A stretch of 64,000 bases of DNA from Armatimonadota bacterium (GTDB lineage: Bacteria; Armatimonadota; Fimbriimonadia; Fimbriimonadales; Fimbriimonadaceae), in NCBI GenBank assembly GCA_017303935.1, contig JAFLBD010000002.1:711154-775153 (forward strand), given 5' to 3'. The notes under the pieces were generated by a model. The model did not search any database. It saw only the letters and a program-made list of their open reading frames with translations, and was not told the DNA's origin. The position numbers and the translations under genes are program-made. This document shows, piece after piece, positions 26,039 to 34,312 of the stretch; position 1 is the stretch's first letter, and each line of letters begins with the position of its first letter.

Positions 26039-26524
26039 CTAGAATCCCATGTGCCAGTCGTGATCGCCAAAAATCGTCTGGATATATTCGATTTGGCTGA
26101 CGTGACCTGTAGTGTGAAGGTGCGGGGCGTCTAGGAACGCCCTCGCCGGCACATCTCCGAGCCCGAAAGGCAGAGCCACGATCTTGTCGAGCTCAGACTC
26201 AGTAACGCAGGCATAGTAATCGAGAATTGCTTGCCGTGCACTCAAGAGGTCACTGACCGCTTGCTCACGTGATAGTGTCGTACGGTTGTTCACCCGAAAA
26301 ACGGCGTCCGCCTCTTTGCTCGTTGGGATGTGGAATGGCGTCCCTTTCATCTGCGAGAGAATATTGACCATCGCCTCGCTACAATGCGCGACGATCTCCA
26401 AAATCGACCGCGAAGTCTCGCTAGGGCGAAATGTGAGCCGGTCATCTGGCGTCCTCTCAAGTAAGTTTAATAGCCGATCGGTGACCTGGATCAGTTGAGC
26501 GGAGGCGGATTCGGGGCTGGACAT
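26039..26524 (-). CDS. DinB-family protein
   Basis: A 161-residue four-helix DinB/YfiT-type protein. Family pattern: ILEIVAHCSEAMVNIL near residue 50 (first metal His) and HLHTTGHVSQIEYIQTIFGD near the C-terminus (second and third His). DinB-fold proteins include bacillithiol- or mycothiol-dependent transferases. The stop lies two bases after that of the convergent SRPBCC gene. A second DinB gene lies just upstream. Confidence 0.85.
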   Translation of the reverse strand: MSSPESASAQLIQVTDRLLNLLERTPDDRLTFRPSETSRSILEIVAHCSEAMVNILSQMKGTPFHIPTSKEADAVFRVNNRTTLSREQAVSDLLSARQAILDYYACVTESELDKIVALPFGLGDVPARAFLDAPHLHTTGHVSQIEYIQTIFGDHDWHMGF

Positions 26525-26548
26525 TTGCCGAGTTTAGCTGAATCGAAA

Positions 26549-27013
26549 TTAGTTGTCGTTGGTTTCGTGTCCCATCAGATGTCGCGCCGAGTACATCTGA
26601 CCGGTGTGATAAGCCACGTGGAATGCCATGTACTCCAGCATTCCGCCCCATGTCCAATCTTCTCGAATCGGCATGACGGCGGAGAGTTCTGGACGTGATT
26701 CAAGGATGTGCGCCTTGCACGCTTCGTGGACGCGTTTGACTTCAGCATAGAGTTCGGTGGCGGTCAATTCAAGCTGTATCGGCTTTTCGACTGAGTAGAA
26801 GTAATACGCAAAGGCGTCGGAGTTCAGTGGGCTCTCGAAGCTGGGGAGCATCCATCGAATTTCGCCATACGCGACGTGTGCGGCTAGCTCGCCGACGCTG
26901 AGGAGCCGGGGGTGCGGGCGAGTCCATAGGTCTTGATCCTGCAATCCGTCGAACGCCTCACTCATCTCCCAGATCGCCGTGTCGATAGGCTTGATGGCCT
27001 CTTCATGAGTCAT
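26549..27013 (-). CDS. DinB-family protein
   Basis: A 154-residue DinB-fold protein. It has SVGELAAHVAYGEIRWML (first His near residue 46) and EYMAFHVAYHTGQMYSARHL (His pair near residue 138), consistent with a three-His metal site. It lies 24 bases upstream of the other DinB gene on the same strand, probably one operon. Both are placed between two ArsR/SRPBCC operons. Confidence 0.85.
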   Translation of the reverse strand: MTHEEAIKPIDTAIWEMSEAFDGLQDQDLWTRPHPRLLSVGELAAHVAYGEIRWMLPSFESPLNSDAFAYYFYSVEKPIQLELTATELYAEVKRVHEACKAHILESRPELSAVMPIREDWTWGGMLEYMAFHVAYHTGQMYSARHLMGHETNDN

Positions 27014-27070
27014 GGGAGAAATCTACCAGACTCAAGTTGCCGAGAAAATCCAGAAAAACTATTTAACAAC

Positions 27071-27099
27071 TTGATTATATAACAGTTGTGTTATATAAT
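27071..27099 (+). promoter_or_regulatory. promoter/operator of the second ArsR gene
   Basis: A perfect 10-bp inverted repeat, ATTATATAAC (27074-27083) and GTTATATAAT (27090-27099), overlaps both core elements. The -35 is TTGATT (27071-27076) and the -10 is TATAAT (27094-27099) with an ideal 17-base spacer. The ATG is seven bases downstream, so the mRNA is probably leaderless. This is a classic autorepression design. Confidence 0.82.
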
Positions 27100-27106
27100 C
27101 ATATGC

Positions 27107-27436
27107 ATGCAGACGATTGACCTCGATGCACCCTTTGCGGCACTGGCAGATCCCACGCGTCGCGCAATTTTGGCGCGATTGTGTTCGGGCGAAGCGAGTG
27201 TCATGGAGCTGGCGGCGCCGTTCAAACTCAGCCAGCCTGCGATTTCTCGGCATCTCAAAGTGCTGGAATCAGCTGGACTGATTGCGCGTCGGGTGGATAA
27301 GACCCGGCGACCGTGCCGCGTTGTTCCCGATGCGGTGGATGAGTTGACCACCTGGTTGACTCAGCTGCGGATATCGCTCGAGGCTAACTATGCACGATTG
27401 GACCAACTATTGGCCCAAGAGGATGAAATCAATTAG
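27107..27436 (+). CDS. ArsR-family regulator
   Basis: A 109-residue ArsR-type winged-helix protein without metal cysteines: FAALADPTRRAILARLCSGE, KLSQPAISRHLKVLESAGLI, and a C-terminal helix ISLEANYARLDQLLAQ. The start at ATG 27107 is set by the promoter; a longer reading from 27086 would begin inside the operator. The SRPBCC partner gene starts two bases after its stop. Confidence 0.92.
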   Translation: MQTIDLDAPFAALADPTRRAILARLCSGEASVMELAAPFKLSQPAISRHLKVLESAGLIARRVDKTRRPCRVVPDAVDELTTWLTQLRISLEANYARLDQLLAQEDEIN

Positions 27437-27438
27437 AA

Positions 27439-27906
27439 ATGGAACCATTAAAGATACGTTTAGAAGGGGACACCCAAGTTGTTGTCACTCGTCGATTCGC
27501 GGCGAAGCCTGAGGCCGTTTTCAGGGCACATACCGAAGCGGAATTGATCAAGCAGTGGATGCTGGGCCCAGACGGTTGGACGATGCCCGAATGCATCAGC
27601 GAACCGTTCCCGGGAGGCAAAACAAAGTTTGTGTGGGCCAATGATTCCGGGGAAAGTTTCTCGCTAACCGCAGAAACGATCTCAATCGATCCACCCCACA
27701 GGATTGAGCACGTTGAACGGATGCACTTGCCAGATCCGACGCCAGACAACCACGTTGTGACGACTTTTGAAGCCGATGGCGATGGCACTTTGATGACAAT
27801 GGTGATGACCTTGCCGAATTCCGAAGTCCGCGAGATGATGCTCTCGACCGGCATGGATCAAGGGATGGAAATCAGCTATCAGCGAATGGAACGCGTCGTT
27901 CTTTGA
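27439..27906 (+). CDS. SRPBCC/AHSA1-domain protein
   Basis: A 155-residue AHSA1-type protein: VVVTRRFAAKPEAVFRAHTE, LIKQWMLGPDGWTMPECI, and a C-terminal helix STGMDQGMEISYQRMERVV. It is the partner of the ArsR gene directly upstream. The pair mirrors the one at 25205-26037, though the proteins are diverged. Confidence 0.9.
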   Translation: MEPLKIRLEGDTQVVVTRRFAAKPEAVFRAHTEAELIKQWMLGPDGWTMPECISEPFPGGKTKFVWANDSGESFSLTAETISIDPPHRIEHVERMHLPDPTPDNHVVTTFEADGDGTLMTMVMTLPNSEVREMMLSTGMDQGMEISYQRMERVVL

Positions 27907-27984
27907 ATTCTGACGGTGCCCACTGCATGTGAATGTGGTGGGCACGACGTTCCTGTCCAGAATCTGGCATCATTTAAGTTATCC

Positions 27985-29877
27985 ATGCCAGAAATCAACA
28001 GTGCTTGGTTTGCTGGACCAAAAGCCGAAAACGCCGATTGGTTCACCGATCTGTTACAAAAAGTAGCTTGGGATTACTATTTTTGGCGTCGTAACTATTT
28101 CCCAGGCGATGGCGCCGTCATCGGCTCAAGCGATCGTCGTCCGCAAGAAGATTTCCGCGACAATTTTGAAGACCGGCTGTTCGAACTTCTCGGCAAACTG
28201 AAGGGCGACTGTCCGTTTCATAGCCCGAGATATGCCGGGCACATGATCGCAGAACAAACTCTCCCCAGCATCGCGGGTTACTTTGCCGCAATGCTCTATA
28301 ACCCGAACAATGTCACGAGTGAATCGGCTCCGGTGACCGTTCAAATGGAGCTTGAAGCGGCACAAATCATCGCTTCAATGCTAGGGCACGGGCCAGATGG
28401 GTGGGCGCATCTGTGTGGCGGTGGGACTGCGGCCAACATTGAGGCGCTTTGGGTGGCCCGGACAATGTTGTACTTGCCATATCTTGTCGCGGATTTGAAG
28501 AAGCATCTCGGCCAATCGGACCAACCAAATCTTCATCAAAACCCCCAGGATTGCCTTCTTGAACTGGAGAACATCTTTCTAAACAGTGGTACTCCCGAAG
28601 CCACGATTCGTCAGTGGATTGCGAAATCTCCTGCGAATATCGCTCAGTTCGGGTTCTCGGCGGTAGAAAGGTATTTCAATCTTCGCCCCGTTTTGATCGT
28701 GCCTGAATCGCACCATTACTGCTTCGATAAAGCCATGGACTTGCTCGGCCTAGGTCGGGAATCGCTAATTCGGGTTCGGGTTAATGCTGACTTTCGGATG
28801 GATGTGTCCCACTTGGCAGAGATTTTGGAGCAATGTGAAGCGGTAAATCGCTCTGTTCTTGCGGTCGTGGCAGTGATGGGCACCACAGAAGAAGGCGCGA
28901 TCGACCCGCTGGAGAAGATTGTTGAACTTCGGAAGAGTCGTGAAATTAGCGGAAAGAGATCGTTCTGGTTGCACGCAGATGCGGCTTACGGTGGCTATCT
29001 GCGGAGCATGATCCTTCCGGAGCGTATCGGGCTCGGGCATTCTGACGTGACAACACAAATCAATGGTCTTCCAGAGAATATTCAGCTTCAATTGCCCGAA
29101 GGGACTGCCTGTGATTCACTCGCTGCGATGGGAGATTGCGATTCGATCACGATCGATCCGCACAAGCTCGGCTACGTGCCTTATCCCGGCGGCGCGATCA
29201 GTTACAAGTCGGCACGTGTAAAGCCGATAGTAAAGCAAACCGCCCCATATCTTGAAGATAATCGTGCCTCGTATAGCGCGGACATCACAAGTGGTCAGAT
29301 CGGGATGTTTTCGCTCGAAGGGAGTCGCCCGGGGGCAATGGCGGCAGGAGTCTGGCTGAGCCACAAGTCGATCCCACTGAACACGAGTGGTCATGGCATT
29401 TTGATGCGCGAAACCATCCGAAATGCGTGTCTGTTGCATGCGTTGCTTTGCGCAAAAAAGTCTAAATCGGTGGAAGCTGTGCCCCTTTGCACGCCTGGTT
29501 CTAACATCGTCTGCTATGCGTTCCGAGCGAACGGATCGATGGATCTGAAGTCTATCAATCGCTTGAATCACGCGATCTATGAACGAATGAGTATTAACTC
29601 TGCGGATCAAGAGAGCATTCATTCAAAGTCATTTTTCGTGAGCCGAACGACGCTAGCGCCAAATCAATATAGTGTGGAGGCCACTCGCGAATTCCTATCA
29701 AAATTGGGCGTAACCGAGGCAGAATTTGCTGAATCCGGGGTCTTTTTGCTAAGAAGTGTGCTGATGAACCCCTGGTATGAACTAGCCGCACAGAAGGGGA
29801 ATGCTGTTTTGGAACAACTGGTGGACTATCTGTTCGAAAAGGCCGAAACTCTACTGGAACCAATGCGGGCGAAATGA
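27985..29877 (+). CDS. PLP-dependent decarboxylase, tyrosine-decarboxylase-like
   Basis: A 630-residue group II PLP decarboxylase. Landmarks are HLCGGGTAANIEALW, LHADAAYGGY (PLP-ring Asp) and DPHKLGYVPYPGG (PLP lysine near residue 394), and SLEGSRPGAMAAGVW. The length and the SLEGSRPGA motif resemble bacterial L-tyrosine decarboxylases of about 620 residues. The substrate cannot be fixed by sequence reading alone. The start at 27985 gives MPEINSAWFAGP and is preferred over an upstream frame extension at 27916. No amine antiporter gene is next to it. Confidence 0.85.
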   Translation: MPEINSAWFAGPKAENADWFTDLLQKVAWDYYFWRRNYFPGDGAVIGSSDRRPQEDFRDNFEDRLFELLGKLKGDCPFHSPRYAGHMIAEQTLPSIAGYFAAMLYNPNNVTSESAPVTVQMELEAAQIIASMLGHGPDGWAHLCGGGTAANIEALWVARTMLYLPYLVADLKKHLGQSDQPNLHQNPQDCLLELENIFLNSGTPEATIRQWIAKSPANIAQFGFSAVERYFNLRPVLIVPESHHYCFDKAMDLLGLGRESLIRVRVNADFRMDVSHLAEILEQCEAVNRSVLAVVAVMGTTEEGAIDPLEKIVELRKSREISGKRSFWLHADAAYGGYLRSMILPERIGLGHSDVTTQINGLPENIQLQLPEGTACDSLAAMGDCDSITIDPHKLGYVPYPGGAISYKSARVKPIVKQTAPYLEDNRASYSADITSGQIGMFSLEGSRPGAMAAGVWLSHKSIPLNTSGHGILMRETIRNACLLHALLCAKKSKSVEAVPLCTPGSNIVCYAFRANGSMDLKSINRLNHAIYERMSINSADQESIHSKSFFVSRTTLAPNQYSVEATREFLSKLGVTEAEFAESGVFLLRSVLMNPWYELAAQKGNAVLEQLVDYLFEKAETLLEPMRAK

Positions 29878-29897
29878 ATGTCATGATGGAATAGAGC

Positions 29898-30311
29898 ATG
29901 TGGTCGCGTAGAACTTGGATAGCGATCTTTTGCACCGTAGCACTGATCTTGCAGGCCACGGTGGGATTTGCTCTGTCAATCCAGTGCCTCGTCGATTGCT
30001 CGCGCCCCGCACCCGTTCCGACTACTGGCTGCTGCCAGAAAAAGCAAAAATTGCCTTCTCCGGAGGGCAAGCACCATAGTGATTGCAAAGGGTGCTGTGG
30101 AGAAGTCTCTGGTGCCAAGTCACCCGTTTCGGTAGGGCTTCCGCAGTTTGTTGGCTTTAGCCTACTGAAACTCGCTCCGGTCTCGACGCCGGTGATCGCT
30201 CTCAATTTTGATCAAATAGATGCACAAAAGCACCTATTTGCCGGCGATTCTAGTCCGCCGACGAGTAGCCCACCGGACCGGATTTCTGGCCGTGCCCCTC
30301 CTGTGAACTAA
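29898..30311 (+). CDS. Cys-rich exported small protein heading the NosL-type operon
   Basis: A 137-residue protein with an N-terminal signal or anchor (WIAIFCTVALILQATVGFA). A Cys/His-rich segment follows with eight cysteines and two adjacent histidines (CLVDC.., GCCQKK, HHSDCKGCCGE, residues about 29-73), then a Pro/Ser-rich tail. This suggests periplasmic metal binding, perhaps copper. It starts an apparent operon with YtkA-like and NosL-like proteins. No family recognised. Confidence 0.65.
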   Translation: MWSRRTWIAIFCTVALILQATVGFALSIQCLVDCSRPAPVPTTGCCQKKQKLPSPEGKHHSDCKGCCGEVSGAKSPVSVGLPQFVGFSLLKLAPVSTPVIALNFDQIDAQKHLFAGDSSPPTSSPPDRISGRAPPVN

Positions 30312-30345
30312 TCGATAACACCCTCTTTTCGTTTAGGACTTTTCA

Positions 30346-30357
30346 CATTCACAGGAG
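30346..30357 (+). promoter_or_regulatory. ribosome binding site deciding a TTG start
   Basis: AGGAG at 30352-30356 lies seven bases before the TTG at 30364. It supports that start for the YtkA-like gene, whose next in-frame ATG is far downstream of the signal peptide. Confidence 0.6.
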
Positions 30358-30363
30358 AATAAA

Positions 30364-31563
30364 TTGAACCAAATCAAAGCTTTGTCACTGGCGTCGGCCA
30401 TTTGTGCCGCGTCGTTTTCATCAGCTGTCATGCCTTTGCCAGCATTTCTGGGCGCACCCGCTCAAACTCAAGTCACTGAAGTCAAGCATCAAAAGTATCG
30501 CATCGAGTTGCTTGTCCCTGAAGAAGGAGTATTCGCTGGCGAAGAAATTGACATCGAATTTAGAATCACTGACACCACTCAGAAGGATGAGCTGCAAGAA
30601 GATCTCGGGATTGCAAACGTCGAGTCATCCGCGGTGGTCACCATGCCAAGCATGGCGGGGATGCCAGCCCAGATTCCAGAGATTCACCGAGAAGGGATTC
30701 CAGGCTATTACGGCATGCCGCTGTTCTTTCCGCATGGCGGCGACTATCAGATCAGTCTCAAGCTGAAATTGCCTACAGGCGAGATGATCAACGCAATCTT
30801 TCTGATTCTCGTTCAAGATGAAAGGCCCGCCGGAAGCCAGCCCACTCCTAAGCCGTTTTGGCTGAAGGTACTCGGTTTTCCGGCTAATGCGGCAGCTGGA
30901 CAGCCGGTCGACTTGAAACTCCGGGTGATCGACCATAAGACAGGATTTGTCCAAAAGGACTTTCAGACCGTACATGAGCAGAAATTCCATCTCTTGATTG
31001 CGAGCGAGGACCTCGGATGGTTTGCCCATGAGCACCCAACGATGGCACCGGACGGGACATGGACCTACCGAGCGACCTTTCCCGCGAATGGGAAGTACTT
31101 CATTTACGGCGACGTCGCTCCGACCGGTAAGGGGTCGCAAATCTTGGTTTCCCATGTGAATATCGCCAAGGGACCGAAGCCGAACTGGAATACAAAGTGG
31201 AAGGCGAACTTGGGGCCAGTCTTGGTCCAGGGCGTAAACGCGAAAATGAGACCGATTGATCTGCCCGTCCCAATCGGCAAGGGAACCGTAGTCGAGATTG
31301 CACTAACTGACACCAAGGGGAAAGCGGTTCTGGATACAGTTCCGTGGCTCGGAGCTGCGGGGCACCTGATGATCTTGCATCGCGACGGCCGTACTGTTGT
31401 TCACAGCCATCCCAAGGAAGATGAAGAAGCCACGCGCTTGGCACGATTGGGCAAATTTAGATTCACCGCCAGATTTCCGAAAGCTGGGCTCTACCGAGCA
31501 TACGCCCAATTCAGCCATCATGGAAAAATCAAAACCTTCGGGTTCGGGATAGACGTTAGGTAA
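30364..31563 (+). CDS. exported protein with repeated YtkA/FixH-like beta domains
   Basis: A 399-residue exported protein (signal near residues 5-30). Three beta-sandwich-like segments are visible: HKYRIELLVPEEGVFAGEE to LPTGEMINAIFLILV; PFWLKVLGFPANAAAG to GKYFIYGDVAPTG; and GHLMILHRDGRTVVHSHP to AQFSHHGKIKTFGFG. The pattern resembles YtkA/FixH and periplasmic copper-chaperone domains. It is rich in His and Met near loop ends (HEHPTM, HSHP, FSHHGK, MPSMAGMPAQ), fitting metal binding. It precedes a NosL-like gene. Confidence 0.72.
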   Translation: MNQIKALSLASAICAASFSSAVMPLPAFLGAPAQTQVTEVKHQKYRIELLVPEEGVFAGEEIDIEFRITDTTQKDELQEDLGIANVESSAVVTMPSMAGMPAQIPEIHREGIPGYYGMPLFFPHGGDYQISLKLKLPTGEMINAIFLILVQDERPAGSQPTPKPFWLKVLGFPANAAAGQPVDLKLRVIDHKTGFVQKDFQTVHEQKFHLLIASEDLGWFAHEHPTMAPDGTWTYRATFPANGKYFIYGDVAPTGKGSQILVSHVNIAKGPKPNWNTKWKANLGPVLVQGVNAKMRPIDLPVPIGKGTVVEIALTDTKGKAVLDTVPWLGAAGHLMILHRDGRTVVHSHPKEDEEATRLARLGKFRFTARFPKAGLYRAYAQFSHHGKIKTFGFGIDVR

Positions 31564-31574
31564 GGAGGACGACC

Positions 31575-32048
31575 ATGAAATTAGTAAAAATTGGGGCAGT
31601 TATTGCATTAGTGGCGGCGATTTTGTTCAGCTCGCAACCAGGGCAAGCCCACGAGGCCGATTGCCCTTACTGCAAAATCAAACTAGTTCAGAATACGAAA
31701 GATTCGGACAACGAAGTGGTCGTCAGGTTTGGGAACAAGAGAATCGAGTACCGGTGCATTTATTGCGTGATCGCGGATCAAGATCGAGTGAAGTCTGATC
31801 TGATCGTTTACGCTCCGAGTGAAATCGTCGGGAAGCCTGTTCTGCTCCGCCGAATCGCTGGCGAATGGACGGGCCCTGAAGGAGCGGTTTACTTGAATCT
31901 CCTCAAGGGGCACGAACAGTGCGCAGTTACAGCGCGCGCGTTCACCACGAAAGAAGCGTTTGAAAAATACGTCTCGCTCCATAAGCTGGACGGTGCGAAG
32001 CCATTGACTCTCAAAGAGTTCGTCGAGGCTGTGAGCAAGAAGGGTTAA
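31575..32048 (+). CDS. NosL-like exported protein
   Basis: A 157-residue exported protein (signal ending near AHEADC). The NosL pattern is present: DCPYCKI near residue 29, then RIEYRCIYCVI (second Cys pair near residue 62), and a C-terminal FTTKEAFEKYVSLH with LTLKEFVEAV. NosL binds Cu(I) and helps copper loading of nitrous oxide reductase, but no nos genes are visible here. A ribosome binding site AAGGAGG precedes the ATG. Confidence 0.75.
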   Translation: MKLVKIGAVIALVAAILFSSQPGQAHEADCPYCKIKLVQNTKDSDNEVVVRFGNKRIEYRCIYCVIADQDRVKSDLIVYAPSEIVGKPVLLRRIAGEWTGPEGAVYLNLLKGHEQCAVTARAFTTKEAFEKYVSLHKLDGAKPLTLKEFVEAVSKKG

Positions 32049-32051
32049 CCC

Positions 32052-33560
32052 ATGAGAAAACTCATTGCAAACAAGCTTCTGGTGATGGCAGGAGTGGCTT
32101 GCCTTGCCGCAGTTGGTCTTGCAGAAACAGGTGAGCAGGGCGCGCCTCCCGCGTGGATGTCGAGTCCTTACTCGGATCACCTTTTCTACAACCGCGGACC
32201 TTACAACTTTGCGATTCGAAAATTGCCCAAGTTTGCTGCCGACATGTATGGCACTGGGGTCGGTCATGCCATGGCCTATGAAGCCCTAGTCACCGGGCGA
32301 GAGCAGCAGCTGGAAAGCCGAGTTTTCGAACAAATCACGAAGGCTCTGAAGGCACCACCCACGTTGCCGGTGGACGAATCGACAATCCAGCCAACGTTTG
32401 CCAAGCGCTATGGTGCGCTCGAAAAGGTCTTCGATTGGGCGCATTTGCTCCACTTCCAAACTCTGGATGTACTCACATACCGGGGTTGGAACGATGCGCA
32501 GAAAGAAGCGGAGCTAGACCGGCTGTGGAAGTTCTACAGCGCGCAACCGTTTGCGATTACAGGGCTTCCGATGAACATGGAAGTTCAGGATGGCCAATCC
32601 TATTCTGGTGCCTTCCGAAAGAAGTATCCGAAGGTCAATGGTCTCTTTTGGGGATATCACTGGCTACAGTCGTCGGGTTACGACATGCTGTATCGAACGC
32701 CAATGAATTCGCACGCGCCTCAGTATGAAGTGGTTGGCGACGCTTATCGACAGACGGAGTTGTTCAAGACCGACCGTGAATTCATGCCGATGATGGGCGA
32801 GCTGAGCCCAAGATTCTCCGCGCGGTTCCCCGAGATAGCAAACTCGTTCGACAACTTGCACATGTTGCATGACAACGTCAACGACATTTTGGCTACGCCA
32901 GGGCTGAATCTTGCCGAGCAAAAGCGGCTGATCGATGAGGCAATTTGGCGCGTTTTGCAATCCACGCATGCTGGGGAAATTTCAGGAGACGGATTGCCCA
33001 ATTCGCTCCATGATCACCGGGCGGTTCCAGGAATGCCGGGCATGGGATGGATGAAGGGCACGACCGACGACGCCATGTATATGGCTGGCATGGGCTGGAT
33101 GAACATGGAGCAGTGTGGGCATTGCTCGATGAATCTGCCGTCTGGTCCAGTTTGGGGAGCGACAGTCTCGGCAAACGGATGGACGATGCGTGTTCGATGC
33201 TTGCTGTGCGCTCGTGATATGGCGTCAGAGACGTTGGGACGGGCGATTATTCGTGCTGCCACCGAAGATCCAGACCAGACTTTGGTGCTGATCTCAGACG
33301 AAGAAGGGAACTGGACAACAAGCAATCCGAACGTTGTGTTTCTGGAGGAAATGGGCGAGCATCCTTCTTGTCAGAAATGGTCGCGGGCGTTCACCAGCGT
33401 CACTGCGTTCAGAGCGTTCGTGGCGGACAATCCAGAGTATTCGAACGCCAAGCCGCTTTCGCTCGCCGAATGGCAGCTATTGAGCGAAGGCAAGACTCCA
33501 GATACTTATGAGCGGATCGACAAACCGAGCCCCTATGGCACACGCGGGGGGACAAATTGA
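32052..33560 (+). CDS. large exported protein with C-terminal NosL-like domain
   Basis: A 502-residue exported protein with signal MRKLIANKLLVMAGVACLAA. The N-terminal 330 residues are helical and match no family I know; they carry many His and aromatic residues (FDWAHLLHFQTLDVLTY, LHMLHDNVNDIL). A Met/Gly-rich hinge (MPGMGWMKG, MAGMGWMNM) leads into QCGHCSMNL near residue 356. RCLLCARDM and a NosL-like C-terminus follow (TSVTAFRAFVADNPE, LSLAEWQLL). Copper binding is likely; the catalytic role, if any, is unknown. Confidence 0.65.
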   Translation: MRKLIANKLLVMAGVACLAAVGLAETGEQGAPPAWMSSPYSDHLFYNRGPYNFAIRKLPKFAADMYGTGVGHAMAYEALVTGREQQLESRVFEQITKALKAPPTLPVDESTIQPTFAKRYGALEKVFDWAHLLHFQTLDVLTYRGWNDAQKEAELDRLWKFYSAQPFAITGLPMNMEVQDGQSYSGAFRKKYPKVNGLFWGYHWLQSSGYDMLYRTPMNSHAPQYEVVGDAYRQTELFKTDREFMPMMGELSPRFSARFPEIANSFDNLHMLHDNVNDILATPGLNLAEQKRLIDEAIWRVLQSTHAGEISGDGLPNSLHDHRAVPGMPGMGWMKGTTDDAMYMAGMGWMNMEQCGHCSMNLPSGPVWGATVSANGWTMRVRCLLCARDMASETLGRAIIRAATEDPDQTLVLISDEEGNWTTSNPNVVFLEEMGEHPSCQKWSRAFTSVTAFRAFVADNPEYSNAKPLSLAEWQLLSEGKTPDTYERIDKPSPYGTRGGTN

Positions 33561-34276
33561 CGCGAATCGCCCTCGTTTTGAGCTTGTGCATGATCGTTAC
33601 AACCACGTTTGCCAGCGATCATAACAACCTCGATAGCGGCCGGCCTCTGAGTTTTGATGACGCAAAGACGTTGGCTTATGGAGAGCGCGCGATCGAATTT
33701 GGCACCGTTTGGAATCTTCGTGAAGATCGTAGACCACACCTTTCGCTGATGACGGAGTTCAAGTACGGCATTGCGATGAACGCCGAGATCGGTGTTGGGC
33801 TCGCGACACATGAGGACTACGCGCACATCTCGTACTTGCGGCAACTTCGCCGTGAAACCGATGCTGGCCCTGCACAAGCGTTCAAAATCGAACTCGCATT
33901 TCCGAGTACGGCAGAAGGTTCGGGAGTGCAAATGCACCTTCGCTGGATCGCGAGTCGCATGGTTGGTGCTTACGACACCATTCACCTCAATTTGGACATG
34001 GAAGCCGATTCGATTCACCGCTCTGGCGAATCGAAATTGCGGTTTGGAGCGACGCTTGGATACCAACGTCCGCTGGGTGCGCCAACTCAATTCCACCGAA
34101 CTCTCGTGGGAGAAATTGGTTTAGAACCACTGCCGCGGTCTGGTTGGACGCCCAATTATGGAGTCGGAATGCGCGAGTTAATCTCTCCTCGGGAAGTAGT
34201 CGACTTTGGGATTCAGGCCAGGAATAGGCGAGGATTCGGAGCGACGATCACAGCTGGGTACTCGCTATCCTTCTGA
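33557..34276 (+). CDS. outer-membrane beta-barrel-like protein
   Basis: A 239-residue exported protein with a signal peptide (TRIALVLSLCMIVTTTFAS). Alternating hydrophobic strands follow (HLSLMTEFKYGIAMNAEIGV, KLRFGATLGYQRP) with a terminal aromatic residue (GYSLSF), the usual end of an outer-membrane barrel. The start is TTG 33557, overlapping the previous stop. As last gene of the metal operon it may form a pore or export path. Confidence 0.7.
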   Translation: MTRIALVLSLCMIVTTTFASDHNNLDSGRPLSFDDAKTLAYGERAIEFGTVWNLREDRRPHLSLMTEFKYGIAMNAEIGVGLATHEDYAHISYLRQLRRETDAGPAQAFKIELAFPSTAEGSGVQMHLRWIASRMVGAYDTIHLNLDMEADSIHRSGESKLRFGATLGYQRPLGAPTQFHRTLVGEIGLEPLPRSGWTPNYGVGMRELISPREVVDFGIQARNRRGFGATITAGYSLSF

Positions 34277-34312
34277 AAAAGCGGTTGCTTGGGGTTAGTC
34301 CCCAAGCAACCG
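34276..34312 (-). terminator. terminator at convergent operon junction
   Basis: A 13-bp perfect stem (34282-34294 with 34300-34312) encloses the stop codon of the minus-strand permease gene in its loop. Read on the minus strand it is followed by CTTTTTC, so it is a strong terminator in that direction. On the plus strand no U-tract follows, though the hairpin may still protect the transcript end. Confidence 0.82.

Noticed and set aside
29594..30205. Minus-strand gene of about 200 codons over the decarboxylase end and Cys-rich gene
   Set aside because: It lies opposite two plus-strand frames with better coding character and has no domain or start signal.
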